DNA from: Domibacillus sp. PGB-M46
Lineage (GTDB): Bacteria > Bacillota > Bacilli > Bacillales > Domibacillaceae
NCBI RefSeq assembly: GCF_022668875.1
Contig: NZ_JAKGCR010000009.1
Span: forward strand, 62,001-126,000
DNA: 64,000 nt
Direction: 5' to 3'
Every line of letters starts with the position of its first letter. Within the stretch, counting starts at the first letter, position 1. Made by a program: the position numbers and the translations under genes. Shown piece by piece: positions 1 to 8,709 of this stretch. Under the pieces are notes generated by a model. The model had not been told where the DNA came from. It searched no databases and saw only the letters and a list, made by a program, of their open reading frames with translations.

Positions 1-356
1 ACCATATCCAGCAAACCGGCTGCGTGCTCCCGATCTTCTTCAGTCACCTTCCGCCTCAAGAAAATAGGAAGGAGAACATTATTCATGACCGTTTTCCATT
101 CAAGTAAAGTAGGAGATTGGAACATAAAGCCACATTCCTGATAAGGTCCGTCAAGTTCTTTTCCATTCAGCTGAATGATCCCTTTATCAGGCTGAAGCAG
201 TCCTGAAGCCAGCTTTAACAGCGTTGTTTTCCCGCAGCCGCTTTTTCCCAGCAGACAATGAAATTCCCCTTTTTTAATATCCAAATTTACGTCCGAAATA
301 ACAGCCTGCTTTCCTTGATACGTAAAGTCTGCATTTTTTATCGTTAAAAATCCCAT
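1..356 (-). CDS. ABC transporter ATP-binding protein, N-terminal part (ThiZ/SsuB/TauB type)
   Basis: The ATG is at 356 and the gene runs off the left edge, so only about 118 N-terminal residues are visible. The Walker A motif GKSGCGKTT is clear near residue 38, and a Q-loop-like stretch (FQSPTLLEWKTVMNNV) follows near residue 84. This form is typical of the nitrate/sulfonate/taurine/hydroxymethylpyrimidine importer ATPases. It would energise uptake of a small nutrient with a permease and a binding protein that should lie further left. It starts 16 bp after the LuxC-like gene and sits in the same transcription unit behind a TPP riboswitch, so I infer a thiamine-precursor importer (ThiXYZ-like). 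The substrate cannot be read from this fragment; sulfonate or nitrate import is the alternative. Confidence 0.8.
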   Translation of the reverse strand, partial: MGFLTIKNADFTYQGKQAVISDVNLDIKKGEFHCLLGKSGCGKTTLLKLASGLLQPDKGIIQLNGKELDGPYQECGFMFQSPTLLEWKTVMNNVLLPIFLRRKVTEEDREHAAGLLDM

Positions 357-371
357 TTTTGTTCTCCTCAC

Positions 372-1823
372 CTAGTCGACGTAAGGGGCAAATTGCTCGC
401 TTGATGCCTCTGCCGCTGCTTCTATGTCGACCATATACACTAAATCCAATAGATTAAACCGGCCATCGTGGTGCCAGCCAGCTTCCGGTGATGTCATAGA
501 TCCGAGAGCGGCAATACGTGTAACCCCGATTTTTGCAAGCTGTTCAGCCCATCGAAACAGTTCAGCAGGACTGGCAGCCACTCCCACCGTCTGAAGAAAA
601 GAACGATGGGGCACAATGACTGGAAGAATGTCTTCAATGTCACGGAAAGCAATGACTTTTACCACCCGGTTTAGCGCACTTGGCAGAAAAGAAGAGGCGT
701 TTTCTTCATAAACCACTGTCCAGTCATTCGCTCCATTACCCAGCACTTCATGGCCAGGTTTTGAAAAAAGCGCTATTTCCTCCCTTTGGCGCCACGCTGC
801 CGCCGCTGCGGATTCCTCCATCGACAGCTCCCGCCGTGGATATCTTGTTTGAAAGTTCTCCAGTTCATTTGCCAAAAAGCGCGCGAAATCACGCGGCGAA
901 ACATGTCCTCCTTCTTGAACATAAAAAAGGTGAGGAGAGTAGCAGCCCTGCTGATCATACCGGATCACATCAAGCGCTGCCTGATGGACCGTGGTCCACC
1001 CTTTTCTTGAATCAAGGCTTGATTTTGATACAGCCCCAAAACTGATTTTATGGCCAAAAGGTAAAAAGCGCGTTGTCACCGGCATCCGTTTTTGCAACGA
1101 TTGCAGTGATTGGTTGCCTCCATAGCCTATAACTACCTCTGACTGCTCAAAGAGCCGCTGCTCCCTTTCTTCGTCGCCGCCTTTCCACCACACAACCGCG
1201 AAACAGTCTGCAAGCCGGGGTTCAATTTCCACCAGCAAATGAGCAAACCATCCAGAAAAGAACGGTTCTGCACTAGACACTTTACCGACCAGTCCTGCTT
1301 TCACAAGCAGTCCTGAAATAAAACTCCACAAAGGCAGAGCCGGAACATTACCCGCCCAAATATGAGTGATCAAGTTCGGGCCTATGGCTTTGGAAAAACC
1401 TCCTTTGATTCGAGGCTGGAAATCATCCAATAACAACGGATTGCCGAAATCTTCAGCCAGAAAACGCTGCAGCTCTTTTTTTCGGAATGTTTTTAAATAA
1501 GATGTCAGGCCAAGCCGGATAATTTCTTCATCATAGCCCGTTACAATAGGCAGCAATTTTTCTGCTTTTTGCCGGTAAGGTGACTGGCGGTCCAGCAGCT
1601 GCTCAATGGCCCTGTCAATAATGCAGATCATATCTGAAACAGAAAAGCTTTTCAGCACTTCCTCGCTTGCTTTTTTCACTTTCTCAATCACTTTATTTAT
1701 TTGTTCCTTTGTTAATAAAGGAATCTCCGCTTCAACCGTCTCTCCTTTTTTAGAGAACGTCAACACTTTCATTTCCAATGTGGTCTCGCCTATATCCGGC
1801 AGGTATCCTGCAATTTCCCTCAT
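372..1823 (-). CDS. LuxC-like acyl-thioester/acyl-CoA reductase
   Basis: A protein of 483 residues of the LuxC family, which reduces an acyl-enzyme thioester to an aldehyde with NADPH. The aldehyde-dehydrogenase-like fold has its catalytic cysteine in QQGCYSPH near residue 292. I chose the ATG at 1823: it overlaps the stop of the LuxE-like gene by four bases (ATGA) and has AAGGTG seven bases upstream. The longer open frame to 1877 would overlap luxE by 58 bp. In luminous bacteria LuxC works with LuxE, which adenylates a carboxylic acid and passes it on as a thioester. No luxAB or luxD is present here, so light production is not suggested. The pair more likely reduces some carboxylate to an aldehyde. 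The substrate is unknown, and the thiamine link rests only on the upstream riboswitch and the downstream ABC gene. Confidence 0.85.
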   Translation of the reverse strand: MREIAGYLPDIGETTLEMKVLTFSKKGETVEAEIPLLTKEQINKVIEKVKKASEEVLKSFSVSDMICIIDRAIEQLLDRQSPYRQKAEKLLPIVTGYDEEIIRLGLTSYLKTFRKKELQRFLAEDFGNPLLLDDFQPRIKGGFSKAIGPNLITHIWAGNVPALPLWSFISGLLVKAGLVGKVSSAEPFFSGWFAHLLVEIEPRLADCFAVVWWKGGDEEREQRLFEQSEVVIGYGGNQSLQSLQKRMPVTTRFLPFGHKISFGAVSKSSLDSRKGWTTVHQAALDVIRYDQQGCYSPHLFYVQEGGHVSPRDFARFLANELENFQTRYPRRELSMEESAAAAAWRQREEIALFSKPGHEVLGNGANDWTVVYEENASSFLPSALNRVVKVIAFRDIEDILPVIVPHRSFLQTVGVAASPAELFRWAEQLAKIGVTRIAALGSMTSPEAGWHHDGRFNLLDLVYMVDIEAAAEASSEQFAPYVD

Positions 1824-2911
1824 TCTAATGCACCTTTTGAAGCCGTTTTGATAAATTCTTCTGCTGCAATGGAGCATCCCTTTGCTTCCGTGCCTTGAAC
1901 GCGGCCCAAAAACAAAAAGCCGTTCTCTGTTTCCAGCCCCATATCTTCCGTCAGAATGGTCGTAACCGAATTGAAATTGCCCAAATCACAGTGGACGAGA
2001 ACGCCCTGTTCTCCTTTAGGGACTTCTTCACCTGTTAAAGGATTGATCACTCTTGTGCGGATCCAGTGAGGGCCAGATTTGACGGAAGGTATGGTTTCAT
2101 TCCCGCTGTCATAAAACTGCGTGCTGAGTTCTGTCATACCGTACATATTGATACAGGCTGAGCGTTCAATTCCAAGAGCAGCTGACAGCAGGCGATAAAA
2201 CTCTGACAGCTCCATTTCTTTGGATTGATTTTTAAACCCGCCTGTATCAAGCACCCTGCTTCCTGTAGGAAGAGAGAAAGTTTTGCCTCGGCGTGTCAAT
2301 TCTTCAAGAAGATGCACAAAACTGTAGCTTGCGCCCAAAAGGGCATAGGGCTCTCCCGTTTCCTCAGCACGGTTCAGCTCATTTAAAAGGCGGTCTATAT
2401 CAATTCCTTGTTGCGTCAAAAGATAATGGCTTTCGGCTGTGCCGAATTCCTGGACTGCCAATGCCAAATAATGAGCAAGCGAGGAATTGGGCATTTCCTC
2501 TTCCGTCGGAAAAAGAATCCCCATACGGATGCGGTCTACCCCCTGCATAAAGCGGTTTTTAAAGTTTAATGTCATCGATTGATCGTAAATACGCAGATCC
2601 GGATGGAAGTGCTTCCCTTTTACACCCTGTGTCGTTCCGCTCGTCATAAAAACGGCTTCCGCTTTTTCAGGATCGATACAGCTCAGCGTAATGTTTTTAA
2701 ACGCTGTAATGGGTACAGCTGGTATGTCCTTCCACGACTTGACCATTCGTGGTGTTTTCCCTTTTTGTCTGCAAAATGACTGGTATGGAAGATTGTTTTG
2801 ATATTGATAGGTATAGAGACGGAGCGCCAGTTCATTAAAATCCTGCTCTGCGGACGGCTCTTCCTGCATAAATTCCATTACATGTTTTATCATGTTTTGC
2901 TGTTGGTCCAT
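1820..2911 (-). CDS. LuxE-like acyl-protein synthetase
   Basis: A protein of 363 residues of the LuxE/acyl-protein synthetase family within the ANL adenylate-forming enzymes. A phosphate-binding loop, TSGTTQG, lies at residues 90-96 and an adenylation-type motif, MYGMTEL, near residue 257. Such enzymes activate a carboxylate with ATP and transfer the acyl group to a partner cysteine; the partner is probably the LuxC-like reductase encoded next, with a four-base overlap. This is the first gene of the operon. Its ATG lies 32 bp beyond the U-run of an intrinsic terminator that forms the expression platform of a TPP riboswitch. It is about the length of Photobacterium LuxE. The acid it activates is unknown. 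Confidence 0.85.
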   Translation of the reverse strand: MDQQQNMIKHVMEFMQEEPSAEQDFNELALRLYTYQYQNNLPYQSFCRQKGKTPRMVKSWKDIPAVPITAFKNITLSCIDPEKAEAVFMTSGTTQGVKGKHFHPDLRIYDQSMTLNFKNRFMQGVDRIRMGILFPTEEEMPNSSLAHYLALAVQEFGTAESHYLLTQQGIDIDRLLNELNRAEETGEPYALLGASYSFVHLLEELTRRGKTFSLPTGSRVLDTGGFKNQSKEMELSEFYRLLSAALGIERSACINMYGMTELSTQFYDSGNETIPSVKSGPHWIRTRVINPLTGEEVPKGEQGVLVHCDLGNFNSVTTILTEDMGLETENGFLFLGRVQGTEAKGCSIAAEEFIKTASKGALE

Positions 2912-2940
2912 ATTCTTTCATTCACCCTTTTTGTATAAAT

Positions 2941-2974
2941 ATAAAATAAAAAACACTTTGCGCAGGCAAAGTGT
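2941..2974 (-). terminator. Intrinsic terminator of the TPP riboswitch
   Basis: A perfect 9-bp stem (ACACTTTGC / GCAAAGTGT, 2953-2974) with a four-base loop is followed on the minus strand by a T-rich run. The 5' arm contains CACTTT, which is complementary to AAAGTG in the 3' part of the aptamer, so aptamer folding and terminator folding can be mutually linked. It sits between the aptamer and the luxE-like start. Confidence 0.88.
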
Positions 2975-2984
2975 CGATAGGTAT

Positions 2985-3090
2985 TATTCTTCCCACTTTC
3001 CCTACGCTGGCATTACCCAACAGGTTATTACGGTCTACAACAGATTAGTTGTACTCTCAGCCTGATTCCACAGACTCCCGACGGTTTTAT
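2985..3090 (-). promoter_or_regulatory. TPP (THI-box) riboswitch
   Basis: The minus strand carries the conserved thi-box elements in order: GGCTGAGAGTAC, then AACCTGTTGGGTAATGCC, then CAGCGTAGGGAAAGTGG. This is the standard thiamine pyrophosphate aptamer. With the terminator just downstream it should switch off transcription when TPP is plentiful. The regulated genes are LuxE-like, LuxC-like and an ABC ATPase, of which only the last is a usual thiamine-regulon member. Confidence 0.93.
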
Positions 3091-3099
3091 TTGGTTCAA

Positions 3100-3128
3100 A
3101 GTCTACTCTTTCTTCTCTTATAATGCAA
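3100..3128 (-). promoter_or_regulatory. Candidate sigma-A promoter of the TPP-riboswitch operon
   Basis: On the minus strand TTGCAT (3123-3128) is separated by 17 bp from TAGACT (3100-3105). Transcription would begin a few bases before the aptamer. The boxes are imperfect, but their position fits. Confidence 0.5.
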
Positions 3129-3378
3129 CTAAATTTTACTTCTGACTTTTTCAAACACTTTTTTTGATTCCTATCTCTCTCAGAGATTAGTTTAATTATG
3201 CATAAAGTTGAATATTTGCTTACAAGTGCTTAATACTTCCATGGAGAGAGGATAGATAATCCAGCGAAAGTCCGGAGCAGCCTCCTCTGTTGCAGTGGAA
3301 ATGGGCCATGCCACAGTGAGCAGTATCATAGGAATGAAGAAGGATCAGATTATACAAAAACTCCCTTATAGGAAGGGT

Positions 3379-3412
3379 AAAAAGCACAACTAGCTTATAA
3401 GCTGTGCTTTTT
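3379..3412. terminator. Bidirectional hairpin terminator
   Basis: A 10-bp stem (AAAAAGCACA / TGTGCTTTTT) around a 14-base loop, with T-runs on both strands. It lies 72 bp downstream of the RpiR-family gene and probably ends it. I see no gene in 3129-3378. Confidence 0.75.
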
Positions 3413-3483
3413 CAGGCAGCTATGTGCCTTTAATTTTGTTAGATAGATTTCTGTATGGGCAGCGGTAAAAAAATGACCCGCAT

Positions 3484-4212
3484 TTAACGGGAATGCAAAA
3501 GAGCATGCATGTTCCTCGCAATAGATTCAATTAAATAAAGCACAGGCAGCTGTGTGGTAATGTTTGTATAATGATGACGTTCTTCCGTAATATAATAAGC
3601 GATATTAATTTCAGACATTTTAGCAAGCGCACAGTCTTTGTTATTGGTGATACTGACGATGCGGCTGCCCTCTTTTTTAAGTTTTCCAGCTAAATCTACC
3701 GTGTGCTTGTGTTCACCGCTGATCGACAGGGCAAGCGTTGTCGTCTCCCGCAAATCATCGTAGACCGGAAAAAAAGGATCGCTCATATACGTGGAGAATT
3801 TTCCTAACCCAGAAAAATAATGGGATCCATATTGAGCAAGAATACCGGAGCTGCCGCTGCCTGCAAAAATCACGCTTTTGGAGGCAGCAGCCAGCCTGGA
3901 GATTTCTTGAATGTCCGCTTCAAACCGCCCCTCAAACGCTTTTTCTGCAAATTCCGCAAAGGTATAATGCGAACTTTTAATGTTCTTTTTCTTATCCATT
4001 TCCAGGTCTATTTTTAATTTCGCTTTTAATTCTGCGAAGCCTTCGCAATCTACTTTCCGGCAGAAACGTGAAATAGTCGAAGGTGAAACATGCGTGGCAT
4101 CCGCCAGATCACGGGCACGCATATGGATGACTTTCTCTCGATTAGAGGCAATATATTGGTATAAAATCGTTTCCAATTCATTAAACGATAAAATGTGTTC
4201 ATAAGTAAACAA
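3484..4212 (-). CDS. MurR/RpiR-family transcriptional regulator
   Basis: A protein of 242 residues with an N-terminal RpiR-type helix-turn-helix (about 1-80, containing ADATHVSPSTISRFCRKV) and a C-terminal SIS sugar-phosphate-binding domain (about 105-235, with FAGSGSSG and SISGEHKHT). Family members sense phosphosugars. The start is TTG at 4212 with GGAGGG seven bases upstream. It is divergent from a family-4 6-phospho-glycosidase, so it most likely controls that gene. A repeated GTTAC/GTAAC pattern in the shared intergenic region is a possible operator. No PTS genes lie beside it. Confidence 0.88.
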   Translation of the reverse strand: MFTYEHILSFNELETILYQYIASNREKVIHMRARDLADATHVSPSTISRFCRKVDCEGFAELKAKLKIDLEMDKKKNIKSSHYTFAEFAEKAFEGRFEADIQEISRLAAASKSVIFAGSGSSGILAQYGSHYFSGLGKFSTYMSDPFFPVYDDLRETTTLALSISGEHKHTVDLAGKLKKEGSRIVSITNNKDCALAKMSEINIAYYITEERHHYTNITTQLPVLYLIESIARNMHALLHSR

Positions 4213-4347
4213 TCAGATCCCTCCACCGCACAATCTTAAAAAAATTATAACACGGATAAGGCTGCTGCTCTTCCTTGTTTGATTATTCTTTACTTCGAAA
4301 AAGGATGAAGCCTTCAATGGCGGCCTTTCACTAGCTTTTGCATTGCG

Positions 4348-4375
4348 TGTAACACGTTGTTACTAAATTGTAACA
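4348..4375. promoter_or_regulatory. Candidate operator, GTAAC/GTTAC inverted repeats
   Basis: Three half-sites occur in 28 bp: GTAAC (4349-4353), GTTAC (4359-4363) and GTAAC (4370-4374). The last two extend to a perfect TGTTAC-N6-TGTAACA-like inverted repeat (4358-4375). It lies between the divergent rpiR-like and glycosidase genes. Assignment to the RpiR protein is inference. Confidence 0.45.
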
Positions 4376-4474
4376 GTCATCTTCTGCTGGAATAAAAAAC
4401 GCAATAGCCCGAACACCTTCCCTCCTTATCTTAATCACGTTACCATAAATATATCAAAAGTGGAGGTGCAAGAG

Positions 4475-5803
4475 ATGACAAAAGGAATTAAAATTGCCAC
4501 TATTGGCGGCGGATCGAGCTACACCCCTGAACTGGTTGAAGGATTTATTAAGCGGTATGAGGAACTGCCTGTACGCGAACTCTGGCTTGTGGATATTGAA
4601 GCCGGAAAAGAAAAGCTTGAAATCGTCGGCACTCTTGCCAAACGAATGATCGAAAAAGCCGGGCTGCCCATTGACGTTCATTTAACACTCGATCGCCGGG
4701 CTGCTTTAAAAAATGCTGACTTTGTTACAACACAGTTCCGTGTCGGCCTTCTTGATGCACGGGCAAAGGATGAACGCATCCCTTTAAAATATGGCGTGCT
4801 TGGGCAGGAAACAAATGGACCGGGCGGCTTATTCAAAGGACTGCGTACGATCCCAATTATTTTGGATATTTGCAAAGACATGGAAGAGCTTTGCCCGAAT
4901 GCCTGGCTTATTAACTTTACCAATCCAGCCGGCATGGTAACTGAAGCCGTTCTGCGTTATTCCAATATCCAAAAGGTGGTCGGGTTATGCAACGTGCCGA
5001 TCGGCATGGAAATGGGCATTGCCAAACTGCTTGATGTGGACCACTCGCGTATTCGGATTGATTTTGCCGGTTTAAACCATATGGTATATGGGCTTGATGT
5101 GTTTGTAGACGGAAAAAGTGTGAAAGACAAAGTCATTGAGCTCTTAACAGACCCGAATAACAGCAGTTTTGTGAAAAATATCGAAGGCCTTGGCTGGGAG
5201 CCAGAATTTATCCGATCATTGAATGTCTTAACATGCCCTTACCACATGTATTACTACAAAACGAAAGACATGCTGGAAAAAGATGCAAAGAACGCACAAG
5301 AAGAAGGTACACGGGCAGAAGTTGTGCAGAAACTGGAACAGGAATTATTTGAGCTTTATCAAGATCCACAGCTCGATATCAAGCCGCCACAGCTTGAAAA
5401 ACGCGGCGGTGCGTACTATTCCGATGCAGCGGTTCGTTTGATTACCTCTATTTACACGGATAAAGGAGACATCCAGCCGGTGAATACGCGCAACAACGGC
5501 GCCATTGCCGGTATTCCAGACGATTCGGCTGTTGAAGTAAGCTGCGTGATTACGAAAAACGGACCAAGACCGATCGTCATGGGAGAACTGCCAGTTGCGG
5601 TACGCGGCTTGGTGCAGCAAATTAAATCGTTTGAACGTGTAGCAGCAGAAGCTGCTGTAACAGGCGATTACGAAAAAGCCATATTAGCGCTTGCAATTAA
5701 TCCACTAACCCCTACCGATACCATTGCCAAAGAAATTGTAGATGAAATGCTCGAAGCACACAAAGAGCACCTTCCGCAATTCTTTCAAAAAGTAAACGCC
5801 TAA
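4475..5803 (+). CDS. 6-phospho-beta-glucosidase, glycoside hydrolase family 4
   Basis: A protein of 442 residues of GH4, cytoplasmic enzymes that use NAD+ and a divalent metal to hydrolyse 6-phospho-glycosides imported by a PTS. The N-terminal nucleotide-binding motif GGGSSYTPEL, the metal-ligand cysteine in GLCNVPIGM (about residue 171) and histidine in GLNHMVYG (about residue 201) are present at the family positions. The first ATG of the frame is at 4460, but I prefer 4475, which has GGAGGTG eight bases upstream. It is most like LicH/CelF-type phospho-beta-glucosidases; 6-phospho-alpha-glucosidase is less likely. It is a single gene ending in a strong terminator. Confidence 0.9.
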   Translation: MTKGIKIATIGGGSSYTPELVEGFIKRYEELPVRELWLVDIEAGKEKLEIVGTLAKRMIEKAGLPIDVHLTLDRRAALKNADFVTTQFRVGLLDARAKDERIPLKYGVLGQETNGPGGLFKGLRTIPIILDICKDMEELCPNAWLINFTNPAGMVTEAVLRYSNIQKVVGLCNVPIGMEMGIAKLLDVDHSRIRIDFAGLNHMVYGLDVFVDGKSVKDKVIELLTDPNNSSFVKNIEGLGWEPEFIRSLNVLTCPYHMYYYKTKDMLEKDAKNAQEEGTRAEVVQKLEQELFELYQDPQLDIKPPQLEKRGGAYYSDAAVRLITSIYTDKGDIQPVNTRNNGAIAGIPDDSAVEVSCVITKNGPRPIVMGELPVAVRGLVQQIKSFERVAAEAAVTGDYEKAILALAINPLTPTDTIAKEIVDEMLEAHKEHLPQFFQKVNA

Positions 5804-5849
5804 AAGAAAGCAGAAACTAGATCACTTCTATTTACTTACAAAGGTACGT

Positions 5850-5881
5850 TCAAAAAAGCACAGCTTCTGCTGTGCTTTTAA
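5850..5881. terminator. Intrinsic terminator
   Basis: AAAAGCACAGC-TTCT-GCTGTGCTTTT is an 11-bp stem with a T-run just after the glycosidase. It may also serve the small convergent minus-strand gene. Confidence 0.8.
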
Positions 5882-5913
5882 AAATATTCGCTTTATAACG
5901 AGCTATAAATCAT

Positions 5914-6087
5914 TCAGGATGATGGCTTCTTTTTTTCTTCTATAACCGATAAAACCTGAGCTTCTGCTCCGTATTCTAACCGAATGGTTTTTCTCGCATT
6001 CGCGGATGTTCTTGCAGTGACAGGCTTGATTTGCTTTTCTCCCTTTATTTCCATTTCAACAAGGAAGCATTTTGATCCACATCTCAT
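5914..6087 (-). CDS. Small cysteine-containing protein, unknown
   Basis: A protein of 57 residues starting at ATG 6087, preceded by a very strong AAAGGAGG site seven bases upstream. The longer open frame (to 6318) lacks such a site. The N-terminus has two cysteines in MRCGSKC, followed by a basic middle section and a C-terminal lysine tail. I do not recognise a family. The compact size, perfect ribosome site and placement behind a terminator argue that it is a real gene. Confidence 0.55.
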   Translation of the reverse strand: MRCGSKCFLVEMEIKGEKQIKPVTARTSANARKTIRLEYGAEAQVLSVIEEKKKPSS

Positions 6088-6307
6088 GCATATTCCTCCT
6101 TTTCGGCCTTCAGTCTTTTTGGCATTATTGTAAAGTAAACTATCTTTAAAAGAAAAGCAGGAAGTATTTTTGATTTCTTTATGATGGCGGAGATAGGATG
6201 TAGAAAATGTCTCTATAGTGGGGCAGATAGAACCAGAGAAAGTATAACAGCTGATACTCATACTAATCCTACCCGCAAAATAAAAAGCGCAGAATGCACT
6301 GCACTTT

Positions 6308-6916
6308 TTATTCTGCAATTTTCTCTAAATGATCATTATTTTCAAGCTGCAGGGTGGATTTCTGGGCTGATTCATCACCTAACACGACCATTTTTCTCGC
6401 GCGGTCCATGATTTTAACTAATTCTTCATAGTCTTGCTGCATCATGAGGGCTCTTTTTTCAAGCTCCTCATATTTTGTTTCTATCGCCGCTTTCTCACGT
6501 TTGATCATTTCAAGTTCTCTTTGAAGGATTTCGCAATCTGCTTCAGATGCATTTATGTTTTGCAGGAAAGCAATAATCTCTCTCATCGTAAGGGCTGGAG
6601 AACCTATAGCTGCATTTGTGTTTTCACCTGCAAAGCGGTCTCCCGAAATGACTTGCATGCTTGAAGCCCGTTCTTTTTTTTGAAGGCTACGAAAATATTG
6701 TTTCCTTTGTTTGCGCGCAAGGCCCAAAGCTTTTTCGTATTGCTTCCGAATCACAGCATTCCAGCGGAACCCGCAGGCTGCTGCCGTTCTGTTCAGTGTA
6801 TCTCCTACTTCTTCAAACGCTTTCAGCTGAGTACTTCCCTCGCGCACATGGCGCAATACCGTTTCTGCAAGGAGCAAATCATTTTCTTCCGACCAGGCAT
6901 CTTGTCTCATTTTCAT
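6308..6916 (-). CDS. RsfA-family sporulation transcription factor, paralogue 1
   Basis: A protein of 202 residues with the RsfA/YlbO-type N-terminal Myb-like DNA-binding domain (about 1-60, containing QDAWSEENDLLLAETVLRHV and CGFRWNAVIRKQYE) and a long C-terminal coiled coil (about 110-180). RsfA acts in the prespore in Bacillus subtilis. ATG 6916 has AGGGGAG upstream. A second copy, nearly identical in the first 60 residues, lies at 15335-15934. Both are preceded by a matching block of about 100 bp with a sigma-F/G-like promoter. Confidence 0.85.
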   Translation of the reverse strand: MKMRQDAWSEENDLLLAETVLRHVREGSTQLKAFEEVGDTLNRTAAACGFRWNAVIRKQYEKALGLARKQRKQYFRSLQKKERASSMQVISGDRFAGENTNAAIGSPALTMREIIAFLQNINASEADCEILQRELEMIKREKAAIETKYEELEKRALMMQQDYEELVKIMDRARKMVVLGDESAQKSTLQLENNDHLEKIAE

Positions 6917-6952
6917 TGGTTATCTCCCCTTTTGTTCGAATTGTCCTTTCAA

Positions 6953-6982
6953 CAAGATGGCCGCTTCTACCTCCTCTTATAC
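6953..6982 (-). promoter_or_regulatory. Candidate forespore (sigma-F/G) promoter of rsfA-like gene 1
   Basis: On the minus strand GTATA (6978-6982) is followed after 18 bp by CATCTTG (6953-6959), one base off the sigma-G consensus GHATR-N18-CATNHTA. The same arrangement precedes the paralogue. The rest of 6983-7458 carries the conserved upstream block and no recognisable gene. Confidence 0.5.
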
Positions 6983-7458
6983 AAATGCACTTAAAAATTA
7001 TGTATTCCATTTATATTCTGGTGAACTTTAAAATATTTATGAAAATGAAGAGAACAATGACTCTTTTCTTGACGTTTTTAACTGGCATGCAATCTGCTTG
7101 TGTATTTAACTGCTTAGGAATTGCTTAAGCACAAACTGGCACTATCGCCCTGCTTAAAGGAAGTAGTAGTTTTATTTCTTCAGGGAGTGTTTTTGACAAT
7201 TTTGAACGATATAGATGTACTAAAGGTGAAAGTATTTCTTCATTCCTTAAAGTGTTTTAAAAAAATACCCATACTTGCAAACCATAAATTGCTTTATTTT
7301 TTGGACGAACTGTTGAATAACAATCTATTGCTGGTTAATTTAATTAGCTGTGCGAAGAAGTAGTTTTCTTTAGTATAATTAGGAATCAAACCATAAAAGA
7401 TGATTTCTTTATAACTCTGCTTTGCAAGAGAAATTAATTAACAAAAGAGAGCAATAGA

Positions 7459-7731
7459 GTGAAGATTTTTAAGAACAGGATAAAGTTTTTATTTATTCCT
7501 GCACTAATCCTTTGGATAACAGCAGGAACTATCCTTTTAATTTCTCCGTGGTATTTCGGTATTCATAACAATTATAGAAGCATCGCTTATATGCTTATAA
7601 CCACTGCATTATATTTAAAAGTTTTTGAAAGATATTTAAAAAGAAGGGCATCCAAAAAAGAGTTGATTGGGATAGGTCTTACTATTTTATTTGCTATTTT
7701 ATTCAGTTTAATGAGTATGTATTTTTGGTAA
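7459..7731 (+). CDS. Small membrane protein, unknown
   Basis: A protein of 90 residues with a GTG start and an AAAGAGAG-like site about ten bases upstream. Three hydrophobic segments (about 10-30, 38-55 and 68-88) are separated by a basic stretch (RYLKRRASKKE) likely to face the cytoplasm. No family is recognised. It stands alone in an A+T-rich interval. Confidence 0.5.
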   Translation: MKIFKNRIKFLFIPALILWITAGTILLISPWYFGIHNNYRSIAYMLITTALYLKVFERYLKRRASKKELIGIGLTILFAILFSLMSMYFW

Positions 7732-8022
7732 TTTTGAACTCAAGGCTTGATAAAATATCTCTCTTTTTCTTTTTAGAAAATCTTTATACTATTTCTAATC
7801 CCGCTCAACAGTTTTGGTCTACTTTTGACCAGTAAAATCGAATGCAAAAAAATGCAATTTTGTTGTATTTGAAGGGGCATCAGCTTTCAAAAAAACCGAA
7901 GCCCTTTGCTTCACAGTCTAACGTACGGTTGATTAGTGAGGATGCAGTTATTATTCAAAAAGCTCTTCTAAAGAAGAGTAAAATTGTTACAATGTATTTT
8001 TTTTATGAAAGTAGTGAAGAAG

Positions 8023-8451
8023 ATGAAACGTTATCCAAGAACAGGGTTGAAAATAAAAAGCGAAAAAGGTGTACATCCCGAAGTAAAAGCAGAATGTACT
8101 AAATTTTGCAATTGGCTGCAATGGCAAATGACATTTGATGTACGTGTGGTTATTTATCTAAAACAAGATACTTTAATAAAAAATCGAACAACGAATGAAA
8201 TGGCTGCTGCTACCTTTTTTGCACCTTATGATAAGGAGGAAGAGCCTTATATTCGTATTGCGACGGGCAGCTATGAAAAATTAATTGTCGAGTACGGGAA
8301 AAAGAATGCATTATATGAAATACTAGATTCCATTGCTCATGAGATCATTCATTATAGACAATGGTTAAATGACGTAAAAATTGATGAAGAAAAGGCAGAG
8401 GAAGAAGGATTAAAATTAATGGATCAATACATCGAAACCCTTCAATCCTAA
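8023..8451 (+). CDS. Putative zinc-metallopeptidase-like protein
   Basis: A protein of 142 residues from ATG 8023; an ATG at 8005 in the same frame is possible. The key feature is HEIIHYRQW near the C-terminus (about residue 108), an HExxH zincin-like signature with the rest of the domain short, as in SprT-like or M48-like mini-peptidases. The centre (ATFFAPYDKEEEPYIRIATG) is well structured. Substrate and role are unknown. There is no clear Shine-Dalgarno site beyond GAAGAAG. Nothing else coding is supported between 7732 and 8022. Confidence 0.6.
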   Translation: MKRYPRTGLKIKSEKGVHPEVKAECTKFCNWLQWQMTFDVRVVIYLKQDTLIKNRTTNEMAAATFFAPYDKEEEPYIRIATGSYEKLIVEYGKKNALYEILDSIAHEIIHYRQWLNDVKIDEEKAEEEGLKLMDQYIETLQS

Positions 8452-8709
8452 ACCTTTAAACAGCATTCATTATTAACGGAAACTGTTGTAACACAAAGAG
8501 TTAGAAATGTTATTTAAGGATTGTTCGATTAATATATAAACTTTCTTCAATTTATTAATGATAGCAACCTATATAATTTAACTGACAGTATTGGTCAACG
8601 ACTCAATAAAATTTACGATCCGCCTCCTGATTGGCATGACCAATCTTTTCTCACAGGTAAATTTTTTTATTTCGATAAGGTCATTCAACCCTTACCTGAG
8701 CTTCTCCGT

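Noticed and set aside
1820-1877. Upstream extension of the LuxC-like open frame to 1877
   Set aside because: It would overlap luxE by 58 bp; the ATGA overlap at 1823 with AAGGTG in front is the better start.
372-2911. Bioluminescence operon
   Set aside because: No luxAB luciferase or luxD genes are present; only the acid-reductase pair is here, under thiamine control.
7842-8102. Open frame overlapping the metallopeptidase-like gene in another frame
   Set aside because: No ribosome site, a low-complexity basic end, and it conflicts with the better-supported HExxH gene.
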